The notes below the pieces were generated by a model. The model was not told the DNA's origin. It ran no database searches and saw only the letters and a list, made by a program, of their open reading frames with translations. From Atrina japonica (Eukaryota; Mollusca; Bivalvia; Pterioida; Pinnidae), in contig BROG01000481.1 of assembly GCA_030159075.1 (NCBI GenBank), forward strand, positions 419,501 through 483,500: a DNA stretch of 64,000 nucleotides, written 5' to 3'. Positions 16,101-28,500 of this stretch are shown here, piece after piece. The position numbers and the translations under genes are program-made. Numbering within the stretch: the first letter of the stretch is position 1; each line of letters starts with the position of its first letter.

Positions 16101-18746
16101 AAGGCTATGACTCTGTCTTGTACAACTTTTAAAAATATTTATATTAACATTAATTCTAATAATAGTCAAATCATATACTGCAGTAGTATTTCGCACCGAT
16201 AACACCATTTAAATTATAAATTCTTTAAAAGCTTAGATAGTCATATTTTTACATTGGTTACTCTTAGACGCATTTTGCCTATACATTTAGATTTATTACC
16301 TGACTTTGTATGATGCCACTTTCTCTTTAGAAAATATACAACTACTGTTAATTGGGATATTTTGGCGTTGCTAAATTTTGGCCACTTTGGTAATAAAATG
16401 AAGGGTTATTTTTTGGCCAATTAAATTTTGGCCATTTATGTTTATATCATGTTTAGATTTAGCCTACCATTATATATCGATCTTGTCGTGTCAAACATTC
16501 CAGGTGTTTGAAATATCAAAATATTAAAAAGTGCCAGTAGAAAAGTTAGAATTGATGCATCCCATTGGACTTATTAAGTTTAATGTCAACATAGTATTAT
16601 TTAACACCCCCCCCCAAAAAAAATGCCTTTTTTGTTAATCTATAAAACACTAAAATTAATGTTTTGAAAATTACTGGTAGAAACATTGTGTACATATTTT
16701 GGACGGTTTAATTTTGGCCATATTAGTAGGATGGCCAAATGGACCAAAATTAAACAATTGCCAGAATATCCCAATTTACGGTATTTTGAATTGGAGCTCA
16801 ACTGATGATATTTAATTGACAAAAACGATCGTCTTGAGCATTATAACATTCATGTTTATAATATTTATAAAGAGTGATTAAGGACACTTGATATACAAGA
16901 AAATATTTTTAAATAAAGTGATGGTGTTTGAAGAAATCAACATTCCATGTTGTCATATTATAACATTGAATAATAGATGTATAGATTAAACGGGTGATAG
17001 AAATATTAAATATTAGGTCGGAACTTTTAGAAAAACATTTTTGATACTCCATAATATTACAGTTATACGTGATCTGCATAAAGGCTTCTGGTAAATGATT
17101 TGTAGTAGTTTATTTTACTTTCGATGCTTCGTTTTATTTCAAATTACGATTGATATATAGAAATTGTAACAGGCAGTTCCTTATAACAGACAGTTCATTA
17201 TACACTGTAGTAACAACAGTTCACAAAATATTACAGTTATAACGAAAAGATAAGGCTGAAACATCGTGTGAAAAGAGGATGTATGTCTTGTCTTTTTGTG
17301 TGTTTTAAAATACTGTCAAACGTTTTATTCCTCACTGGATACTCTCTTATGTATGTTGACAAGTAGGAACGATTACTATCGTCAGTGCAGATTTATTGTT
17401 ATGCATTATTTCCTATAATTTAAACTCGCCCAGGTCAAGAAAGGGTTCACAAGACTATACCCTATGGATTTTACTACACCCATGTGCATCTCGATTCTGG
17501 CATCTCCTTACATTATGTATTATCTGGGTACCAAAGAGTTTACAAGGCAGAAGTTCGGTATCTTGACATGCCATACGATCAAAGTAGCCAATGCTGATGC
17601 TACATGTTATGCAAATAATTTTAGTTTATTTAACTGCATTCAGTATGTACTGTATGTCAACTTGTGGGAATTAGTGTTATGTCTACGCTAAATATATTGT
17701 CAACCTGTAATAAAAACAGAAGATTGATACCTAGTAAACAAGTATGACAAAAGTAAACACACTTCTTACTGCCACTGTCCCTGTTCCTAACAAAAGTCTT
17801 CCAACGATGATCAGCGGAAACATGGAACTGGAACCACGGAACCAGGTCGAAACTCCAAAAGCAAATGATAGAGTACCAAGCAACGAAACGAAAGAGGAAA
17901 CAACAGCAGACACTATATAAAATAAGAAAAATATAAGTAGTAATTAAAAGCAAATTAAAATAAATGATTAAAGACTAGTCGGAAATACTTTATCCAGAAA
18001 ACAAATCAAAATCCATGTCACAAATCGTTATTTCGACATACATAGATGAATATACTTGAAATAAGAGGGGCATCCGTGGCCGAGTTGTTTTAAAAAACAT
18101 CGCGCTTTAAACCATGAAGTATTGCACTTCTAGCAAGCACAGGTTCGAATCCCACTGGAAGCTGAGCTGTTTTGTGAGAAAGTTTGCCAGTTTACTAGCG
18201 GAAGATCTGTGGTATTTTACCGGTTAACCGAGTTCTCACCACCTGTAAGAACTGACCGCCACCGTATACTAAAAAAAAAAAAAAAAAAAAACCAAAAAAA
18301 AAAAAAAAAAAAACCAAACAAAAAACAAAAACAAAACCAAGGCAATATTTATTTGAATTAAAAATATTGAAACTTTGTATGAAATCTAATCGACAAAAAC
18401 GATAGTTTTGAGCATATTTTTTGGCCTCTTTTGAAAATCTATAACTTTGGTATTGATTATTAATAATTACGTACTGAACACACCTAATATTCAGAGAATA
18501 GATAGGAATATGGTTAGATATGTAAAGTATAGAACCTCTGTTTCCAAATTTATCGATGACGAATCCTCCTGGTAACGCTGTGACGGCATTCCTGTAGAAG
18601 ACTCGTATAGATATAATGGGAGAGGTAGATGTACCAATCTAAAATCAATTTTAGTTCATATCTATAATGATACTTCACATATACTCAAAAGAACCAGATG
18701 AAGCAAGTGATACAGTCCAGTGTGAGAAAAAAGAACAATAAAATGC

Positions 18747-18804
<58 letters not shown>

Positions 18805-19501
18805 AATCTACATCAAAATTTGAATTAAGATCGAAATTAACTCAATGACATGAAACTATACATTTGACTATCGCATATTAAAAAGCAGAAATAACAAATG
18901 AAGCAGTCAATTCAGAAAAAAGGAAGAACACTAAAATGTATAGTCCGTTTCATTGGAATCACAGGTCCCATTTTATCGCAATATTTTCATTTTCGGACAT
19001 CTTCTAGCATGACCTCATTTTTGGAAGTACATTATTAGCGACATATCATTGCAGCCATGTTGATTTTCAAAAGACACATTCTGTGAAAATGTAAATCACA
19101 TCATTATTTTTTTTTTTCAAACTACATGTGTTTTCATAATTATGGCAGCTGTTTAGTAAAACGTCAGATTACGTTTTTCTTAAAATAACTCCTCATATTC
19201 TAAAAAAAATATTTTTTGGAACAAACACTTTTTGACATTTATTGTTAGAATCTGACGTAATGACCATATAAATCGAGCTATTCTGTAAAAATAAAAATCA
19301 CTGGCAGCGATGCAACTCAAACCCCTTCATAACATGGCTGACTTTCAAATTAATACTGAGAAGTGACTGACCACATTACAAGAGCATTTGCATGAATAAC
19401 GATAGAAAATGCGTATCAACATGTCACAAAAACAACTATTGCAATTTAAGTCGTGATACGGATCAAAACTCGATAAGTACCGCAATGCAATGCGACACCA
19501 G

Positions 19502-19599
<98 letters not shown>

Positions 19600-22500
19600 T
19601 AGTAAGTAAATTTAAAGAAGTACCAATCGATAATCAAAACTCAAGTCCATTATAACACAACGAATTAGATGTGTAAATGGTCTCAACATGAAGAACAATT
19701 GCGAATACCAAAAGGGATAAGATCGGGTGTGCGGAAGGAGTCGGCGTCTTCTGTTGGTATGCCACACCTGTCGCAGACGTTCCATGGAAATCTTTCTAGT
19801 CAAATTAGGTGAAAAGGTCAAGTTTGGTGATAAGGTCAAGTTCGGTGAAAATCACGATTGGTGAAAGGGAGTCACTGTCTGTGGCCGTGCTCCAGAATAC
19901 TATCTAATATTTCTTGGAGGAGGACTTCATAATGTTTAACAAGATCCCCGTATTGACCATAAAACTTCTTAAACGACGACTCCAAGCATTCAACAACGTA
20001 ACCTTGTGTAAGTAGTTTATTGGCTAGTCGTTTTGCTCTTAGAATAAAACATTCATAAGAAGAGCCTTCCCTGGCATAACGTATAAGTTGTGAAATAAAA
20101 ACGCCATAGGAAGATGTAATATTACTGGTTAGAAGCGGGAAGTTCGTGATATGGAAATTGAAATCGTCGCTTTTGTCATAAAGGGGTGTGTGAAGTTGAC
20201 CCCCTTTCAAATCTACAGGAGTAAATCTAGGTAAGAAGCAGTTGTGTTGCTCTCTGTCGTCTCATTGATATCTAGCTCAACAGGATACATCTGGCCGAGG
20301 TAATTCATTGAAGTTTGACGTAAACAAGTGAATGACCTGATTTTCCAGTGTCTTAAATAAAAATAAAATAATTCAAAGGTTACTGACATCCACAAGTAAA
20401 CAGCATACATCTGGTTATAACGACTTGGCCCCAGACTTAAACATTCCTTACAGCACGTGACATTATGGCGGCTCAAAGTGCAGTTGCTATTCTAAAAGGA
20501 TAAATAAAACCTAAATAAATAAATAAGTCATGTGTGACATATGATATTTGAAAATAAAAGAAATATTTATTTCGATGGCATGTCTTATTTTGCATCGTAT
20601 TTATTTAGAAATATGTCATAATGTTGGATAGACAATGTTCCGAGTTCGATTCATGGTACCGGTCATACCAAATATTTTAAAATGGTAGTGATTGGGCCTT
20701 CGTCAAGCGCTCGGCATACAAAGTGAAAGTAACGGGTCTTTCGGATGATATTTAAAAACGATGTCTAACAACAATTTAAGGGGCACTAGCAGTGTGTGTC
20801 TGTGGTTTTTAATTCTCTCGTTTTTTACTACTTAGATTGATATACAGAGGCATAAAATTGATCAATTCCTATATTTTGTGAAAAATGTTTGAGAAACTAT
20901 GGAAGCCGATGCGTGCCAAAATGTAGCAATAAAAATATGTCGTTATAACGACATATATCATGTTAAAACGACTTAATATATCGTTATAACGAGATATGTA
21001 TTATCTTGTTATAACAAGATATGTCATTATAACAAGATATTATGTCGTAATAACAAGATATTATGTTGTTATAACGAGATATGAATTATCTTGTTATAAC
21101 AAGATATTATGTGGTAATAACACTATATTATGTTGTTACAAGATATGAATTATCTTGTTATAACAAGATATTATGTCGTAATAACAAGATATTATGTCGT
21201 AATTACGGAAGCATATTTGGCCCACGAGTTGATTTATAATTGTTTGTTATTAAGGTTTTTCACATCGTTGTTCTTAATAAGGCGTAATATCGCATTACTA
21301 TCTGGTAATTATTGTGTTACAAGACACTAATCATATTATATTGTATCATTGTTATTTAGTTTACGTAACATTAATTTAAAGAAGCTATATTTTATGAAAA
21401 ATAAACCACTTCTAACTTTTCACGAAATACTCCTATTTTAAGGCATTGTCTTGTTAAAATTGAAACAGATTGTTGTGTAATATCAAAACCTTCATTTATT
21501 TATTTCTATATAATATTTTAATGGTGTCTTAATTTAAGTTATATTATGGTTTAAATAGGCCATTGTAACTCGCTGGCAAATTTCGTCGAGTCAGATTATA
21601 TATTTTCATACCGTCGCCAGGACAGAATATTTATTTTAAAGCAGACCAGGGACAAATTATTAATATTCTTAAGTTTTTTACTTTTGTAGTCAGAAAAGTA
21701 ATATATTGCAGTGGCGGATAAAAAAAATAGGGGAGTTGAGGGTGTAACATAAAATATTTATACTATTTAAAACTGATATGTATATACGGCACTGCATATT
21801 GGATTAGTGAGGCAAAATTTCGCCACGGAAAAGGTGACACGCTGTCGCATCTTTCAGAAAATTTCAGAAATTTGGAATCCTGAACAGGCATTTTATCAGC
21901 GTCTAGACACAAAATTGCGCCTGTCTACCTGGCTAATACAGTGCCGTAGAAGCAAATCAAAAGGGGGGGGGGGGCAAATTTGTTTTTCTGAAAATGTTTT
22001 TCCCGGTAAACATTTTCATATACCTTTTGATTATGCAATAAACATATACAACAGTGGCGGATTTAGAATTTTTTTCAAGAGGGGATGAGTGGGTTTGAGA
22101 CTGGAGACATGAAATTATACTTGTTAAAACTGTTATATAATGCGAACCTCACCAAAGGCAGACTTATGATTTAAAGCTGGATAGGGTCCAAAAGTAGAAT
22201 ATATTGGCATTTTACTTTTGAAAGCTTCAGAAGCATTTTTCTGGATTCCAGACGTGTTGATGATATTTAAAAATGTATGTGAAAAAGTGGGGGGAGCGTG
22301 TATGTAATATGTCACACTGATTATCCATCTTAACTAAAACTGTATCAAGTAACATAATCTATCCCACTGATAGACGGATCAAACCTCCAAAATGAAGTGA
22401 AATTCCACTCTGGCTAGGGGATTCTAGAGTATGTTCTCCAGATAAAAGTTGGAATGATTCCAATTTGAAGCCCAATGAAGCATTTTGTAACTGCCCCCCA

Positions 22501-25500
22501 CCCCGAAACAAACCAGTTTTCCATATGTTCCATGGAGTATACTAGTACTCTCTAGGACCAGGAGAGCAGAACACATTTTTATATTTGGATTTATACGAGA
22601 ATAGTGCACATCAATAGCACAGACAAATTGGAATTTATTGTGTATTCGAGTGGATCCTTTTAATATTACATTGGGGTTAGAATTTTTGTGTATTCATGTG
22701 GATCTCTGAACCGGAACTGAACTGTGAGTTCTGACTGTAAACTGTCAGTTAGATTAAGTTTTTATTTTGTTATTGTTAATTGTTAAGATTTATAAATTTA
22801 CTTTACTGTTGACTTTTATTGGCTTAGTTTAAGGTTATTCTGAGCTCATAACACGACATAATATCTTGTTATTACGACATATTATTTTGTTATTACGACA
22901 TAATATCTTGTTATAACAAAATAATTTATATCTCGTTATAACGACATAATATCTTGTTATAACGACATAATGTTTTGGTATTATGAAATAATATCTTGTT
23001 ATAACAAGATAATGAATATGTCGTTATAACTACATAATAAGTCGTTATAACAACATATATGTCGTTATAACGACATATATTTATTACTACATATGACTCG
23101 TGTCGGCTTCCGTAAGAAACCCAGTTCACTTGCAATTGATTAATTCAAACTTACTATTTGTATATGCATACACACAGGCCCTGACCTGATTTTCACAAAA
23201 TATATAAGAATGTTATTTTTAATGCCGTGTATAGCTCTTATTTGTTATTGAACATCAAGTAAAATCAAGTGAAAGTAAAAATAAATAAAAAAAATTTTAT
23301 TGTTGAACATAGTTAATACCCGTTTAAACAAGACTTAGCTGTTAGCTATGTTTAATTTTTTTCTAGATCTTTTCTAAAATATAAAAAATCTCAGATTTTA
23401 AAGTATAGATATTTAGGATGTCCAGGATATAGATACAAATCTGGTAAAAATGGACAAACACGGACCTCTGGAATCCAAGAGATGGGATCAGGTGCCATGG
23501 AGGAGTAAATATCCTCTGTCGACCGGTCACACCCGCCGTGAGTCCATGAAATGTCAACTCAACATTTCACTCAGCGAAACAGTAATGCAAACATGACTAT
23601 AAGTGAAGTGAAGATTGCGAATTGAAAGTGCAATCAATAGGCCATTGCCATTGCTGGTGCATCGTTTGAGTTCTGGAGGGCAAACAGAACCCCGTTAATT
23701 GTATTTCGGTACCAGTTGATTATTTCATACTAAAATCATATTTCGCACAGATGTGTGTGGTCATTCACGCGTCCGAATGCACTTTGCACTCGATGACCCC
23801 CAAACCCCCTCACCCCCTCCAAAACCCACTAAAATACCTAAACGAGTAACCCCCCCCCAGACGTCCCCCCACTAGACCGATAGTACTCGCGAGTTATATA
23901 GTGACATAGACGTCCGCGGACGTCTATGTCATTTCGGACAAATTTGTTAATACTTTAAGAAAAACGTTAATGAAAAAAAAAAAAAAAGATGTCTAATAAA
24001 ATATGTAGCGTTAAGGACTTTGATGTGTCTAGGTTGGTGATCGAATCGCCTATTAAATGTAAGTACGGGCATATTCTCAAGATCATGTATAAATACCCTT
24101 CACAAGGAAGAGGACCTCTTCGGTTGAAATCACCCGATTTAAAGTCTTACGGGATTAATAATACATATAAAGGTAAATACACACTGATGTTGAAAGTATC
24201 TTCAGACGATAATAAGGACTTCATCAAGGTTTTGGGTAAGATAGAGGAGGCTGCCTCTAAGCAGACAAAGGTCTTTAAAACTAAAATCAGCTTTAAGAAA
24301 GGGTTTGAGCTCGGTGAGTTTCACATTCTGAAGAGAGACGAGGACTATACCGATGTTATGATATATCCTAAATTACGAACACAATATGGGAAAATCAGTA
24401 GTAAATTCAGGATGGATAATAATATCTTAGAAGCAAACGATTACATGAAACAAAGTTGTACTCTGAGTACTATTCTTAATTTTGATTTCGTCTACGTGGG
24501 GAAACAAAATCAGTCCATTAGCATTACCGCCGATCCCGTCATCATCAGAGAACATATATTACATGATATAGAAGAGGGGAAGGAAGAATTTCCTTCCGAC
24601 ATAGAGTTATCTGAAAATGAAGATTTGATTTTCTAATAAATAAATGTATGTCTTCATAAAAAAATGTCTCTCGATGAAATGTTTAACAGCGTTGGGTTGG
24701 GTGTCGAAAATATAACATCGTGTCAGATGCCTAGCTCCAGCAGACGACAGGAACCCTGTCCTCACCCTCCTCTCACGAATTCCATCTTCTGTTATTTCCA
24801 TCACAGAAAGATGAAGAACCGCGACTTCAAGCCCTTGAAATTATGCGAAGGTTGTAAATGTTGGATATCAGATTCTTGCCCCCATACGTTATGTCCGGCG
24901 TGTGATAACCGGAAACAACGCGCGCATTACTATTACCAAAAATATAAAAAAAAGTAATTTATATTACATAACGTAATATGAATTATAAAATAAAAAAAAT
25001 ATGAAAATCCTCTAAGAAAACTCGAGGTTATAGAAAAACGAGATGGTAGCGAGTTTGCAGAGTCTTTGTGCTCGCGCTATAGATGATAAACAAATGTCCT
25101 TTGCCCCACCGAGTCTCAGGATATTATACTATAGATCGCTTATAGATATTATCGAACAGGGGAGGTATTCTTATCCATTCATTCAAGAGCTTTTCCCGTA
25201 TATGGAGGAGGAAACAAAGTCTAATCATCGTGTGTATTGGTCGTTATTTCGTGCTTATGGAGGAGAAGACAAATTGACAAAACATGCCGATTGGCGAAAG
25301 AAATTTTATTGGTTTTGCTTTTATCGAGCAAATAATTTATGGGATATTAAACGGGATTGGTATGGTGATTATCAATGGCAATGTTATAACCGGGATACAG
25401 GGCTAGGAGAGCCGTGGGATAACATTGATGAGGGGGAGACTATTGACTGGACGTGGATTATTGACGAGCCGTGGAATAACACGGTGGAGTGCGTTAATAC

Positions 25501-28500
25501 ACGCGATTGGCGTAATAAACGCGATTGGTATCGTTATAATCTCGAGTTAAATAAGGACGTGGTATGGAATCCCGAGGTCGATTGGCGACAAAGATCATTA
25601 TTCGTTAATCCGCAAAAAGACCCTTCCTGTTTCAATGAAAATTTTAAGGAGTGGACTATATATAATAAATCTCACAATCCCGAGTCTTGGGATCCTAAAG
25701 TTAATTGGTATAATAAGCATTGGTGGAATGACTTTAACGATGTCTCCACAGAGCATGAACCCTGGGATCCTACTATTAACTGGTATTTTAAATTCGGCTG
25801 GGTGCGTTATAACATAGAGACTGCCGATGCAGAGCAGTGGGACCCCGATGTAAATTGGCATAATAAACTTGATTGGTATCGTAACGGCACTTTTGAGGAC
25901 CCGTGGGATCCTAGTAGACATTGGGAAAATAAAGAAGCATGGTTTAAGTACAACGAAACGACCAAACGCGACGAGCCGTGGGATCCCAACGTCGATTGGG
26001 AAAATAAACTGGATTGGTGGTATTGTAACGGGTACCATAACGACGAAGTCTGGGATCCTAACGTCGAGTGGGAAAATAAAAAGTACTGGTTTCTTTATAA
26101 CGATAGCAATAACGACGAAGTCTGGGATTCCACCGTGGATTGGGACAATAAATTAAATTGGTTTCGTTACAACGAAGAGACGAAACGGGATGAAGCGTGG
26201 GATCCCACCGTGGATTGGAATAGGAAATCACATTGGTTTCGTTACAACCAACGATGGGAACGAAACGAACCGTGGGATCTCGATGTGGATTGGGATCGAA
26301 AAGCCGGGTGGTTAGAATATGATTTTTATATTGCTGTAGAATCGCCAGAATGGGATCCCGACGTGAATTGGTGGAGATTAGTAATGGAATATCATTATGC
26401 ATAAAATGTACACGAAGTAATTTATATTTTTTATACAAAATATAAATTATTTTATAAACTCGTAATCCGTCGGCTGTTCCGTCCGCAAGATTAGCTTAGA
26501 GTGCTTGCGTTGCGACAGTTCGTATTTGAGTCTTTTTCTCTCTTCTTCCGGAACGAGTCGTTTTCGTCCAGACATTCGTTGTAACTGAATTTGTCCTTGG
26601 TGAAGAAGAGGGCGACCCACTTGATCTGCGAGCGAAAGTCTTTGGACACGCTGTTGTAACGTTGCGTCAAGATCCACACGGACTGTTCGGCGTGTCTCCC
26701 CGAAAAGGCTAACTCGGACAGGGCGTCCGCCTTCTTCTTGATCTGCTTCGTGGCCGAACAGTCGTCGATGATGTATAGCGTGGGCGTGCCCTTGTATCGA
26801 TCGTAAAAGTGTCGCAGCGTGTCCTGTAATAATTCTTCTCCGTTTTTAGAAACGGGATTGACGATGACGACTCGTTTGTCTTTAGGATGCCTGACGTCGT
26901 TGCCTATCCACGGTCTCGATTTATACGCTCTGTTAAAGTCTATCGAGGGGCATAGAATCACGATGTGATCGAAGACGTCTTTGTATTCCTCTTGCAACAG
27001 ATTGAGGACGAATTCCGTCTTCCCGCAACCGGTGGCGCCTACGATCATGGCGGAGTGAGGTTCTTTCATGAACATTTTTTTCTTATTAAGGATTTATTAT
27101 TTTTCTTAAGCGAGTACATTCACGAAACGACCCTCCTTCATGTTGATCTGCCCGTCCTTGACGACGAAGATGTAGACGTCTACGGGATCGGTATCGGTTT
27201 CGGGCGTTCTCTCGATGCGGACGGAAACGCCTTCGCTGATGTTTTGGAGTTTGCGGCCCGTGCCGTGGAGAGGGTTTTCGGGCGTCGTTTGCAGATCGAG
27301 CCAGAGACCGAAATGGTCTTTGAGAAATTTTCCTAACGTCACCTCGTTCAGTTCTAGTTCCTTGACGACCGAGTCCGTGACGTTTTCGCGATTCAGGGAC
27401 GCCGCGAAAAACTTTTTAATCTCGTGGAAGTGGTGTTGCGGTTTCATACCCGCCGAGAAGAGTTGGTTGGGCTGTCCTTCGATGGTCGTTTCCACTTTAG
27501 TGATTCTCGGATTATAAAACTTTTCCGGGTCGTTCTCGGTGATGTCTTTGAAGAGAAACAGAATGCCTGCGAGAGACTGTGCGGGAGTGTTGATCTGATA
27601 ATTGAGGACGGTGTCCGATTTACTCATCGTCGTCTTACGATATCGCAATATCTGGTTGAAGTAATAGACGTGTTGTTTATTATCGTACTTATTTCTGATG
27701 CTGCGAGCGAGTTCTTCGTCGGTGACTTTCTCGAATTCCAAAACGATGTTGGTCACTTTGTAACTTATCGTTTTATCGGCATCGTTGGGATCCGTCTCGA
27801 CGACGCGTTTGACGTCGTTGAAGGTCAGCATGTATTCCAATCGATCTTGTATTTCGCTTGATAAAAAGGCTCGCTCGTTTCCAAGATTTCAAAGTCTAGG
27901 GGAATGCAAAAGCGATTTCCGAACGCCGCAGCGATTTCGAAGTCTTCGCTATTGTCGAGGGGTATTACGTAGTTGATGGGTTTCGATCTTAGTTTGTTGA
28001 GATTGTCAGTTTGTATTCCCTGATAGGCCATATTACGTCGTTCTATCTTCCACAGATCGTTGTAGACGTAGAATGTATCGGCATCGTCGATGCTTTGAAC
28101 GGTGTTTCCCGAGATCTTTACCTCGATCTTCTTAACGATGTTACGTCCTAGATTATTGTAAACGCCCGTTTTGACGAGATCGCCGCCGACTCCCACGGCG
28201 ACTTCCATGTCGAAGCACAGTTTCGTGCTTCTGGGTACGATGACGTCGTTTTCACCTAGATTGGGAAAACGAATCGTCAACGTCTGGTTTTCTTCGATGC
28301 TCGAGGGATTGTGGGAGACGGTGACCGTTTGACGTATAACTTTCACTCCGTAGGGTATGCGTAATCGTCTATTGGGATCGAGAATGTCTCCGTAATTGTA
28401 ACTCATGATCTTTTTTTTTTACTCGATAAAAAAATTTAAAGCATTTTTAAAAAATAAAAAAATGGATGATGCGCATACAATCGATAATCCGACGTTCGAC

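Larger units (their letters stand above)
16160..16850 (+). repeat. Family C repeat copy C3, interrupted by a MITE
   Basis: Left part holds 'tttcgcaccgataac', 'tggttactcttagac' and 'tttgtatgatgcca'; right part holds 'ggagctcaactgatga' and 'ttgagcattataac'. Bases 16345-16781 are a later TA-flanked insertion. The left part is the paralogous unoccupied version of the Polinton insertion site. Confidence 0.6.

Noticed and set aside
25598..26438. Long frames opposite and alongside the Trp-repeat gene
   Set aside because: Shadows created by the repetitive coding sequence; composition mirrors the plus-strand repeats.
26965..27861. Plus-strand frames across the ATPase and capsid genes
   Set aside because: Antisense of clearly recognisable minus-strand genes.
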